This document shows positions 21,633-31,253 of a DNA stretch of 64,000 bases, one piece after another. The position numbers were made by a program, and so were the translations under genes. The stretch's first letter is position 1. The number at the start of each line of letters is the position of its first letter. The notes under the pieces are model-generated. The model worked only from the letters and a program-made list of their open reading frames with translations. It ran no database searches and had not been told where the DNA came from. Origin of the DNA: Diabrotica undecimpunctata (taxonomy: Eukaryota; Arthropoda; Insecta; Coleoptera; Chrysomelidae); contig NC_092806.1 in NCBI RefSeq assembly GCF_040954645.1, positions 130,157,651 through 130,221,650 of the forward strand, given 5' to 3'.

Positions 21633-22413
21633 ATGCCCCTTTGTCCGCTTCTTGTCGGTCGACGATGATAGGTATAATAAAAGTTGAAGTTGTGGAGTAA
21701 AAGTGTTGATTTATTGACAGCTACTGGTAATTACACAATATGATGTTCGTTAGGTAACTACATATGATTGACTGTGGTAGACTGCGCTCACATGAGCTCA
21801 AATCCCCAATTTATAATCTCACAAATAATTCATACCTCAGCACAAAGGTTATTGCTTCCTATCATACCATACCAACAAACTTTGCTTACATACAATTTAA
21901 TCTACGCCTTAATTGCGACACTTAGGAAGTTCAATTAGAAAATATATTATTCGGCAATTTATTTAGTTGTAGGTAAATGAACTAATTATTAAAATATTAT
22001 ACGATATGGTTTTACAATGTCACTTATACACGGTAAAACTATAATATATTAAGAAGTTAAGAATAATTAAGGGGTTAATTTGTAATTGAACAACTAGCAT
22101 TGGGAGGCCACCAAGAGTCCATCCAGATGAGTACCTCGACTTCACTGACAAAGTCGAGGAACAGAGAGAAAGGCCCGAGGACCCCAACGACATGATCCCT
22201 CCAACATCACCGGAGGAGATAAATGTACTAATTAAGAATAGTTCACCTAAGAAAGCCCCAGAATTGGAAAAAATAACAAATAGACCCCTAAATCTGTGGA
22301 AATTAAAAAAACACTATTATGTTTTTGTATTTTATTTTAATATTAAATGCTATACGAATTGTACGACAAAATATGTAAATAGAAAAAAGGTTAATAATTA
22401 ATAGTACAATTAC
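21633..22413. other. intron-like sequence, no gene seen
   Basis: Follows the piggyBac relic and runs to the donor of the receptor exon at 22414. A short plus-strand block at 22100-22260 (EEINVLIKNSSPKKAP) resembles the linker before a Jockey-type reverse transcriptase, but it is too short to name. Confidence 0.4.
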
Positions 22414-22613
22414 CGGTAGTGTTAGAGTAAATGTTGTCATAAAAGGAGCCAGAGCTTTTAAATTGCCATACTTATTATATAACAAAATTCCTCCTATAAC
22501 CATTTGCCCTTCTAGAATTGCCAATGTAGACATAAAACAGACGGGTAATAGCCAACTAGATTGATTGTTGAGGAACAACAATAGAAACCTTCTTACAATT
22601 TGTAGATTATCAC
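22414..22613 (-). CDS. probable odorant receptor, upstream exon
   Basis: Minus-strand exon of 200 nt. Acceptor TTTAAG before 22613, donor CCG/GTAATT after 22414; phase 1 in, phase 0 out. It reads NLQIVRRFLLLFLNNQSSW, a hydrophobic run LPVCFMSTLAILEGQMVIGG, LLYNKYGNLKALAP and the start of a second helix FMTTFTLTLP that is completed by the exon at 9929-10247. First and second membrane helices with an intervening Glu and a short extracellular loop match the start of insect odorant receptors. The initiator exon is not identified. The 12.2 kb intron between the exons holds Harbinger, DD82E, family U and piggyBac remnants. A readthrough frame continues past the donor to 22303 and is taken as intronic. 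Confidence 0.5.
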
Positions 22614-23039
22614 CTTAAACACAATATGTTTAGTTAAAAAGTAAATACAAAATTATTAGCACTCTTCATTTTAAGACTACATATGAGGGGTCTAGAAGCA
22701 AAACCAGCAATCTCCACTTTGACAAATTTTTCAGGAAATAGAATTTTTTAATAAAATTTTAGCGTAAAGTTTTTTTTTTTTTGTTATTTTTATTTATTTG
22801 TACATTGGCTTTAGTTATTCACAAAATTAACCTAATTATTTTATTAAGTTTTAAGTAATTAACAATTTAAGTTTGGAGATTTCTGGTTTTGCTTCAAACA
22901 CTTGGAGATTGCCGATTTTGCAACATAAAAAACAATATACCTATGAATGTAAAAAAACACACATCTTCATTGAAACTAAATTTTTATTGAAAAAATTTTA
23001 AAACAAATATTTATGGAACAAAAAAGTTTTAAACAACCA

Positions 23040-23220
23040 AACCTGAAATTTCATCACAAGCATCAGCTTCTTCTTCAATATGTTCAATATCTCCTTCATT
23101 TTCTTCAGAATTAATAATGTTTCCTAGCATATCATTATTTGCGTTTAAAGCGTTATGGTAAAATACTTGTTCGATTCTGCTAAAAATGCGATCGTTAAGA
23201 GAAATGAGTGACCTGTGACT

Positions 23221-23315
<95 letters not shown>

Positions 23316-24464
23316 ATAAATATACAACTGTCGGCTGTAGTAAGCGTTTTGATCCGGGACCTTTGGCAGTACTTGATTTTTTTGACAGTCGATGCTTATT
23401 ATAATTAAATCATCTTTAGTCTCTCGTAGTAGTGAATAAAAAGCCTTTGCTCTTAGTTTATGAAAAACAAGTAGAACATATATCCGTTCGTGATGTTCCA
23501 AACTCCAAATTGAAACATTTGTTAAAAATATTTTGAAAATAATAATCTTTAACTTTAAGATTGTCTGTTACCTCGTTATTATACATCCTTTTCATTTTTC
23601 TTATATTCAACTCAGATGAAAGATTTCGCCTAATAGGTGTTGCGCTTCTTGTGTAGTGAGCTTCTACAAATTTGAATTTTTAATAAAATTCATCACCGAC
23701 TCTTTTCTACTTTTCAACTTTAAGCTAATTCGACCTCGACCTCGACTAAAATTCCCTTTTTGAAATCTGTTTTTCTTGATATGCAAAATATTTAAAAATG
23801 TTGCTTGGCAAACGGGAAGCAAAATACCATTTTGCGCTCTAACGAAACATTAAACTGTGGATGTTTTAGGGGCATGACGGTCATTTTTTGGGCGTCTTCT
23901 TTTACAAGGTGTAAACAATCTGTACAAAATCTAGTAAGAAATGCATCCTGGATTTGTTTATTTCATGAGGCATAAAAATTCTTGTGAAAATCAGCAATAT
24001 CTGCCATTTTTAAGCTAGCACATCGATTAGGTTTCCTATTATGGTTGCATTTAGGGAAATCGGTTTCCGGTTAAATATTAAATAAAAAAGTGGCAAATCT
24101 AATAAAGCAAAGATTATTATGGTCAACAATTATAACATTCTTCATTATTTTTATATTAAAAGGAACAAATGTGTCTAAACCTTATCGGTTGAACACAGTT
24201 TTTTGTGCCCCCAAAACAAATAATAATAAATTAATAATAAAAAGCCTGCAAAAATATGGTTTCTACTTTCATCGAATTTATTAATTTCATATATTTATTT
24301 CCTACCTACTCTATTAGATAAACGCGCCAAAATAGATAACCTACCAAAGACAGGTAAAAAATGGCTTACCGCAGTTCTTTAGCAATATTCCTTTTACATT
24401 TTCGTTTTTGTTGAATTCTTTTACGAGCTCTTGTTGGTGTAACTGGAACAGCTTCAGTCTCCAT
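23040..24464 (-). pseudogene. family U transposase-like gene, copy 3 (within TIRs)
   Basis: Starts ATG 24464 with a basic N-terminus (VTPTRARKRIQQKRKCKRN), exon 1 ending at a GTAAGC donor near 24370. Later blocks: LPVCQATFLNILHIKKNRFQ (23820-23760), RSATPIRRNLSSELNIRKMK and LEFGTSRTDICSTC (23650-23490), then RAKAFYSLL, DDLIIISIDCQKNQVLPKVP (23420-23360) and YYSRQLYIYN, where a (TA)n array (23224-23312) interrupts. Past the array the C-terminal block resumes: GHSFL..NDRIFSRIEQVF and an acidic end EENEGDIEHIEEEADACDE (near 23050-23110). About 100 residues between these blocks are lost. Broken by frameshifts, so inactive. Confidence 0.55.
23224..23312. repeat. (TA)n microsatellite
   Basis: About 44 TA units. 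It sits at the codons for YIYN of the family U gene, whose own TATATTTAT sequence may have seeded the expansion; flanking coding blocks are not contiguous. Confidence 0.95.
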
Positions 24465-24622
24465 TTTAAATTTAATACCACAGAAGATAATACACCCAAA
24501 ACTATTTAACTTTATTAGTACGTATTAATAAATACGTCCTTTTTCTAACAAAATCTTAATCACTCAAAGGCGTTGCAATTTCGTCAAAGGCTGAAGCATG
24601 TAATACCAAAGAATATACAGTC

Positions 24623-25274
24623 CATCTAATTTACTTACTGTTGCACGTCATTATCATTGACAGAGATCGAAGTTGACATAGTTGCCAAAGTATAAAAATA
24701 TCCTGAATCCATTTTAAATCAAATAGGTCACATAATTATTGCAAAAGTGGATTATACAACAAAACAAATTAATATTTAATGTAAATAAATAGCAACAAAA
24801 TAAGAGTTAAAAAATAATCTTGTTAAAAACAATTTGAGCCGCTTGTATGCATTGTATAAAGATGTAAAATGGAATACTTAAACAAAAACAACACTTTTCT
24901 CATTACTTATTAACATTAGTCAACACCGCAACTGTCAAATAAGTGTTACCAATTTATGCCAAAATATCACCTTTGTTCGATTACAGTTACAGTGTGATCC
25001 GAACAAATGTTCTTCATAAAAACGCTTTATAATGCATTTATACAAATTAAATTAAACATGTTATTGTGTATTTCTTTAAGTTAACATTAATAGAAATATT
25101 TAAATATTATTTCTACGTGTATATAATAAAATATGTCTAGTGGCTGTAATGCCAGTGTACTCGGCAAAGTGATTCTAAAAAAGAACACACCTACCGCCTA
25201 AATATTTCGTGTTGGTATCATGTGACCTTACGGGCTATGACGCGGATGACGTGCAACGGTAAGTAAATTAGATG
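24623..25274. repeat. possible MITE with 29-bp inverted repeats
   Basis: 24623-24651 (CATCTAATTTACTTACTGTT then GCACGTCAT) and 25246-25274 are inverted copies with one mismatch. No coding frame lies between. It is nested in the 22685-25585 transposon. A perfect 12-bp palindrome with 2-bp centre (25279-25304) lies just outside the right arm. Confidence 0.6.
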
Positions 25275-25589
25275 AAGAATAGACGCATATACATATGCGT
25301 CTATATTCTGTACCACAGAATAAATAACAATAAAATTGTTTTATTATTCTGTGATAACACGCTGTGATCGGACAAAACGGAGATTGCCGGTGTTGCCATT
25401 CGCGGACGGATGGATATTACTGTTTTTGCTACTAATCATATTTTTTGACGTTATGCACAAGATATTGAGGATTTTGCTACTCAATATTTTGTGAAGTTGT
25501 AGAGATGAACACAAAGATATAGATGGCAGCAATAACTCAATTTGGGGAAAATAAGGAGATTGTTGGTTTTGCTTCTATAACCCTCATAT

Positions 25590-26069
25590 ACGAGTACAAG
25601 AAAATAAACGACATATTGAGTGTAAAACAATTAATCACAATCAGAAAAGATATTTCTGTACATAAACATAAATAAACTGCCATTGGGAAGTCACGGGTAC
25701 TTTGATGTAAAGAAATCTAAATACAATTATAGAATTAGTGGTATTATTATGAGTAGAGTATTACTTTATAAACGTTAACGTTGCTCAGTATTTTGTGTTC
25801 GTTTACCATTTATAAATACATATAAACAAAGTCATTAAAAACGTGAACTAAAAAAATGCAGTTTTAATATACAATTATTATCTGCAACTTTGTAAACCCG
25901 TCCACCACCACAACTGGATTATAGCTGAGACTAAAAATATTGTTTAAATAGATACGATTTTAAGCTTTAGTATGGTATTTGACAATTCCATATCAAATAT
26001 GCTCGGTTAAAAACCAATGTGAAAGATATAAATTAAAATCATCAAAAAAAATCACCCCGTATAAAAAAA
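25590..26069. other. no gene seen
   Basis: AT-rich flank between the family U transposon and the 26-29 kb inverted-repeat unit. Confidence 0.4.
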
Positions 26070-26526
26070 CTAATTTTTAATCCAATGTAACTCGAATAGA
26101 GACACTAAAAATACATTACCAAATCAAAAAATGCTTTAGTTTTGTTGTAAATAGATAAATTCATTTATACTCCAGTCGTCAGAGTTAAAAGTGTGTTTTT
26201 TAGGCATATTTCAAATACCTCACATATGTTGCCAAAAATCAAAACTGAAATTTGATGTCACAGGTTTTAAGGATTAGGCTGTAACAATGGAAATTCCATC
26301 CCTCCTCCTCATTCCTTGAGCCCTTGTCAGGGCGTGGTGACACTATAAATATTATTGACTTGCTGCCTCCATTGGCTGCGATCCTGTGCCATATAGACGG
26401 CTCCATGTAGGGATTTTTCCACCAGACTTTTAATTTGGTCTGTCTATCGTGTAGGAGATCTTCCTCTTGGTCTTTGGCCTTCTACCTTCCCTTCTACTAC
26501 CAATAGTTCCTATGTGGCTAAAGTAA

Positions 26527-26763
26527 TGTTACGATAAAGATAAATATATGATTCATATTTAACTGTAAACATCTTTTTCTAATAAGTATTTTTTAGCAGG
26601 TAATATCCAAACAGGTCCCCTCTTATACCTGCGATTGGAATTCTCCAGAAAAGGGTCAAATAAATTCGTTGGCGACTTAAGATCAAAGAAGCTTCGAGAC
26701 AATTCAAGGGTCAACACAGGTCAACATCCATGGGCTTCGAGAGATTCTAGGCTAACGGCTTTT

Positions 26764-26849
<86 letters not shown>

Positions 26850-27069
26850 CGGAATTTTAATCGTTGAAGTTAGTCTGAAAATAATAATTCGTCGAGTTTC
26901 GAATTGTACCGCAGAAATAAATATTGTAAATAAATAATATAAATTAAAGTAGTTGTGATAAGTGTAAGAATATTGTATATGTAAATTAAATAAAGACTTT
27001 AATAAACTAAGTGTTAGAATATTTTAATAATAAATAAAGTTAATAAATTAGACTAATAAACTCAGTACA
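26527..27069. mobile_element. solo LTR with GTAA duplication
   Basis: Starts TGTTACGATAAA, ends CAGTACA, 543 bp, flanked by GTAA at 26523-26526 and 27070-27073. The start word and the 3' half (ATTGTAA..TAAAGACTTTAAT..AATAAATTAGA..TAATAAA) match the LTR at 36539-36916, so both are one LTR family. An internal (TA)n array lies at 26766-26848. It interrupts the RTE coding end. Confidence 0.8.
26766..26848. repeat. (TA)n microsatellite inside the solo LTR
   Basis: About 41 TA units. The sister LTR at 36539 lacks it, so the array grew after or during divergence of the two LTRs. Confidence 0.95.
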
Positions 27070-27079
27070 GTAAATTAGG

Positions 27080-28493
27080 TATGCTCGTTTTACTTTTTTT
27101 AGTAGCCTGTCTTTTATATGAAGCTCTTCCAGAATTGACAGGTTGGTTCGATGTTCTGTCGAGGACACGCGTAGAGTTCTTGTGTATACTCACATTTCGA
27201 AGGCACCGATTTTATTCCTATCAATTTTTTTCGGGTGTTCATGTTTTAGCTGCGTATGTAGCAATGGGAAAAATAAGGGCTTTCATGAACCTGATCTTAG
27301 TATTCCTTGTTATTGTTCGGTCTTTCCATATTTTTATCAGTTTAGTTGTTGCGGTTCGGGTCATTGCTAGTCTACGCTTGATTTCTGAGGAGCAATCGCC
27401 ATTGTTGGTTATCAAGGAGCCCAAGTATACAAATCGGTCTATCACTTCGAAATTCGCCACTTGGTGGATGTGCGGTAGATTAATATTTGCTCTGTCTACA
27501 ATCATTATTTTTGTTTTTTAGGTGTTGATCTTAAGTCCAAATTCTTCGCTTATTCGGCTTAGCCATTCAGTGATGGTAATCATTTCGACTTTATTTGCTA
27601 CTAGTATAATTGTATCATCTGAGTATCCCAGGTTGCTCATTTTTCTGCCTCCTATAGTGATTTCTCCATCAAATTCATCTAGTACCTTTATCAGTATATA
27701 TTCAGAATATATGTTGGTAATATATAATGGTAACAGTATGCAGCCCTGCCTAGTTCCTTTTTTTGTTTTGAACGCATCTGAATATATTCCGTGTATTTTA
27801 ACTTTGAGTTTTTATCATACAGATTTCTCATTAGTTAACTAGGTAGTTAGGCACTCCCATATTTTCCATTATACTCTAGAGGAAATCCCATTTCAATGAA
27901 TCGAAAGCTTTTGTGTAATCTACGAAACAGCAGCATGGTTGTGTTATGTTCTGTTGCTTTTTCTATTATCTTGCGTTCTATTTCTATTATCGGTCTGGTG
28001 TTCAGTATCTGCTCCCGCCATTGTTCCCAGCCATTGTTCTTCGGCTATCTCTGGGAGTAGAAAGTTCTTTAGCCGTTCATTGACTATATGTAGAATGACT
28101 TTGCTTGCATGAGGAATAAGGACAATAGTTCTGTAATCGCTGCATACGGTTAGTGATCCTTTTTTATTGATAGGGATAAATGTTGATTCGCTCCACTTAT
28201 CAGGCCATTCACCTGTGATCCATATTATGTTGCCCATTGCTTTTCGTTTTCGCTGGTAAGCCATTGATCCTGGGGAATTTTTTGTTTCTTAGTTGATTGA
28301 GAGCCTTCTTTACTTCTGCTCGTAAGATTATTGGTTCTGCCTTTCTGAGTGCATGTTTTTTGTGTTCTGAGACTGATGCATCTTTTGAAGTGTCTTTGTA
28401 TAGTTCTAAGCAAAAATGTTTCCATGTCTCTGCAATGCTCTCTATGTCGGTGTTTACTTTTCCATTATGGTCTTGAATGACTGTATTGGCCAT
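27080..28493 (-). pseudogene. reverse transcriptase of the 26-28.5 kb RTE (frameshifted)
   Basis: Minus-strand reading, in several frames: AETWKHFCLELYKD (28420), VKKALNQLRNKK (28310), WPDKWSESTFIPINKKGS (28200), DYRTIVLIPHASKV (28130), then GTRQG (27760), GYSDDTIILVANK (27615, the YxDD active-site motif as YSDD), and FVYLGSLITNNGDCSSEIKR (27430) with EMWCWRKMLRISWTAHR (27180). It would copy element RNA into DNA at a nicked target. Stops near 27940 and several frameshifts make it inactive. The 3' coding end continues on the far side of the solo LTR (26300-26520: KSL.GAVYMAQDRSQWR-like). Confidence 0.75.
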
Positions 28494-29029
28494 TATGGAA
28501 TGGAAAATTCCATAGTAACCGGTAAATAGAGGTGATAAATTATAATGATCTCATTAAAATCGTAGAGTTCGACAGTATATTCAAGGGTCGTTTTTGAGAA
28601 AACGGTTCATTTTACGCAAAAACTGCTAATATTTATTTTTGTTCAAAATTATCCTAGCTACAATTTTAATTTGAATAATTTTTTTCCAGTGATGACGTAC
28701 AGATTCTTGGTAAATTGATATTTTCCATTTTCCCCCAAGAAATGAATGTTTTATAGGGAAGCCAGGGAGAAGGAGTCATAAACTTTTTTGCATCTTTTTA
28801 GGGTCCCAAAAATTGACATTCCCAGCAAAATTCAGCTTGTTCGTATAATTTTTAGAGGTTCAGTGGCATTTTCGTCTCTAACGACTGCAGTATAGATAAA
28901 TTTATTTATTTATAACAAAATTAAAGCATCTATGAGATCTGGTAATGCATTTTTTAAGTGTCTCTACTCGAGTTACATCGGATTAAAAAAAAAGAAGAAA
29001 AATGCTTGATTGGAAGCCGAAAAGAAAGT

Positions 29030-29440
29030 ACAGACTTGTACGTACAACCATTGGATAGCTGGTAAAAAAACTAACATTAAAAAAAACCTTCTATGACCAA
29101 TAGGAACGAACTTAGGGACTATTTTTAAAAAAATCACATCTCCATTGTTTATAAACATTAAGAAGTAAAATTTGCACAAATTTTGAATGAAAATCTAAAC
29201 TTTATATTGAAACTTATAGCTATAAAATTCATCAAATTTTTCGAAACTTACAGCCTTTCGAAACGAATGTACTTTGGAAAGATCGACATAGGAAAATGGA
29301 GAATAACTGTTTCAGCTCCGTTTTTTTTGGAGATCGGAACTTCAAATTGCAACACATAGGAAAAATTTACATTATCCCGGCTTCCATTTACTTTTTTTTT
29401 AATTTGCCTGGAATAAGTAGTATTAATAAAGATGACATCA
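29030..29440. repeat. dispersed repeat, copy 2 (first copy 6672-7240)
   Basis: Same-strand copy of the 6672 block with an internal deletion near 29390 relative to it. It abuts the inverted-repeat unit ending near 28985. Confidence 0.75.
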
Positions 29441-30189
29441 TGACAAGTTTAATTTATAAAATATGATTACATCATTGATATAAAATGAAAAAAAATATAT
29501 GTTGATTTTATCGGTGTCGGATTTCTTTTTATTATATGTTATTTTATTTTTATTATTTATTTTATGTTATATAGATTTTCTAGGCAAACTATGAAGGTCC
29601 TAAGTGCAAATAAGGGATTGAAAACATAGAATATGAAAAGTTTTCCCCTCTTTTTTATTTTTATTTTGCAAGAAAGATAATCAATTAAAAATATATCTCG
29701 TTTTTAAAAACCACATTTGCTGTATACGTGTCTGTTTGAGGTAATCAATCAAGTAATAAATTATTCGACCTTTTTTAATCTGACGTTATTAATGACGTAA
29801 TAAAGCAAGTTAAAGTATTAATGAATAATATGGTATCTATAAGTATACACGTATTATAGAAAAATGTTAATTTTAACTTCTACTTTTAACTAAAACTGTC
29901 TTTTTTGGGCCTTACCTCGCTTTGTTGACTTTTTGTTGTTCATTATTGTTAATAAAGATACAAATAAGACTAATAATAATTCTCAAAGTATATTTGTTTT
30001 TATATTAATTGTAATAAAAATGCTGAAATATTGGATTGTACTTAAAGCCACAGTTTATTAATATTTGATGGCAATCGTATTAATTTGTCAGATAATGATT
30101 TGACAAAACATTAATATTATTTTTACAATCAATATTCAAAAGATTTGTTTAGTGATATATTTCTAAATGAAAAGAGAGTTTTGTCTCCA
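29441..30189. other. no gene seen
   Basis: AT-rich, no frame or repeat end recognised. Confidence 0.45.
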
Positions 30190-31010
30190 TGATAATTCTT
30201 CTTCTTTTTTAGCCTTCTATGGTTTATTTATAATCATAGGCCTTTAAGAGTCCTTCCATCGATCTTTATTCTAAGCAACATACTTCCAATTTGTTCTGGT
30301 TATTTTTTCAATCTCATCTGTGGTCTTCCTCTTAGTCGTCTACATTTGTAAGACCTTCAATGTATTGTGGAGTTCCAACGTTTTTGTCTTTTTATTAAGC
30401 AGTGTCACATGTAAAGCTCCATTTGGACTTGGCAATCTTTGTTGTGATATTCTCGAGTTTTGTTTTTGATCTTACACTCGTTTCTCTTTCTATATGACAG
30501 TTGTATATCTAACATTTCATTTCATTTTATTCAGATTTGACATCCATATGACATGACAGGAAGCATGCACTGGTTAAACACTTTGCTTATCAAGTATTTT
30601 TGCGGTATCTTAGTATCCAACTGAGTTTTCCAAATACTGCTCATGTGAGTTTTGCTCTTCTAGTGGTTTCCGTACTTTGGTTCTCTTTGTCAAGTTTCAG
30701 AATTTGGCCTTGGAAGATATATTCTTGGATTTGTTCTATCTCATTGTCATTTTGTCGCCATTGTTTTTTTTTTGTCATATTCATTTTTGGGCTTACGTAT
30801 TGGGAGCTAGTTTGTAGTTCCTCGAATGTGCTTGCTATAATCACGATGTCGTCAGCGAATCTGAGGTTGTTTAACTTTTTATTAATGTCGATGCCGTATG
30901 TTTACATGTATATCATCAATTTGTAAGTTTAAAGACGTCTTCTAGGGCTAAATTAAATAGCTTTGGATATATTATGTCACCTTGTCTAATTCCTCTCTTA
31001 ATGAGGAGTC
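30190..31010 (-). pseudogene. RTE-type element, 3' part, heavily decayed
   Basis: Minus-strand fragments: GIRQGDIISPKLFNLALEDVF (31005-30940), a KVFNQCMLPVMSYGCQ segment (30580-30530), and RLRGRPQM..K.PEQIGSM (30330-30280), in the order of an RTE reverse transcriptase followed by the conserved 3' domain. Wording is closest to the RTE at 43449-44783 (NQCILPVLTYG, SRGRPPTRW). Several stops and frameshifts. Confidence 0.65.
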
Positions 31011-31253
31011 AAAACACTGTATTTTAAAGATGGCGCCAAAAATTTTTCGACCAAAAATTACTGCTTTATGGCGGAAAGTTAATCTCTGCAACGGCAAATC
31101 TAAAATATAAAATTTAAGAAGGGTTTTAAACAAGAAGGGGCTTTACGTGATAGGTAACCAGAAAATTTGATCATTTGAAGAAATTTTTCAAAAACTGACC
31201 ATTTTGCGACATTTTTTTTTTCAATTTCATTTTATTTCATTTCATTTTGCTTC

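Larger units (their letters stand above)
22685..25585. mobile_element. DNA transposon with 31-bp TIRs carrying family U transposase-like gene
   Basis: Left end 22685-22715 (GAGGGGTCTAGAAGC then AAAACCAGCAATCTCC) and right end 25555-25585 are inverted copies, 28 of 31 positions equal. Both are flanked by ATAT (22681-22684 and 25586-25589), a likely 4-bp target duplication (TA is the alternative reading). Inside lie the minus-strand family U gene (23040-24464), a (TA)n array, and a smaller inverted-repeat unit (24623-25274). Subterminal GGAGATT(G/T) words recur near 22875 and 22906. A 4-bp AT-rich duplication would suit the Sola superfamily; that assignment is tentative. Confidence 0.65.
26301..28498 (-). 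mobile_element. RTE-type non-LTR retrotransposon, inserted between 14-15 bp duplications
   Basis: Flanks AATGGAAATTCCAT (about 26287-26300) and AATGGAAAATTCCAT (about 28499-28513) differ by one A and act as the target-site duplication. The minus-strand content runs from a thumb/linker region (28493) to a 3' end at 26301 with a GAGGAGGAGGG tail. A solo LTR (26527-27069) sits inside it. Confidence 0.75.
26070..28985. repeat. inverted-repeat unit split by an RTE insertion
   Basis: 26074-26195 and 28870-28983 are inverted copies (shared words include GTAACTCGA(A/G)TAGAGACAC and TAGATAAAT/TAAATAAAT). Removing the RTE at 26301-28498 leaves about 0.7 kb, fitting a non-autonomous element with roughly 115-bp arms. 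Outer ends were not fixed. Confidence 0.5.

Noticed and set aside
22303..22413. Extension of the receptor exon to the end of the open frame
   Set aside because: A donor at 22413 gives the correct phase for the next exon; the extension only adds an Ile/Lys-rich tail typical of AT-rich intron.
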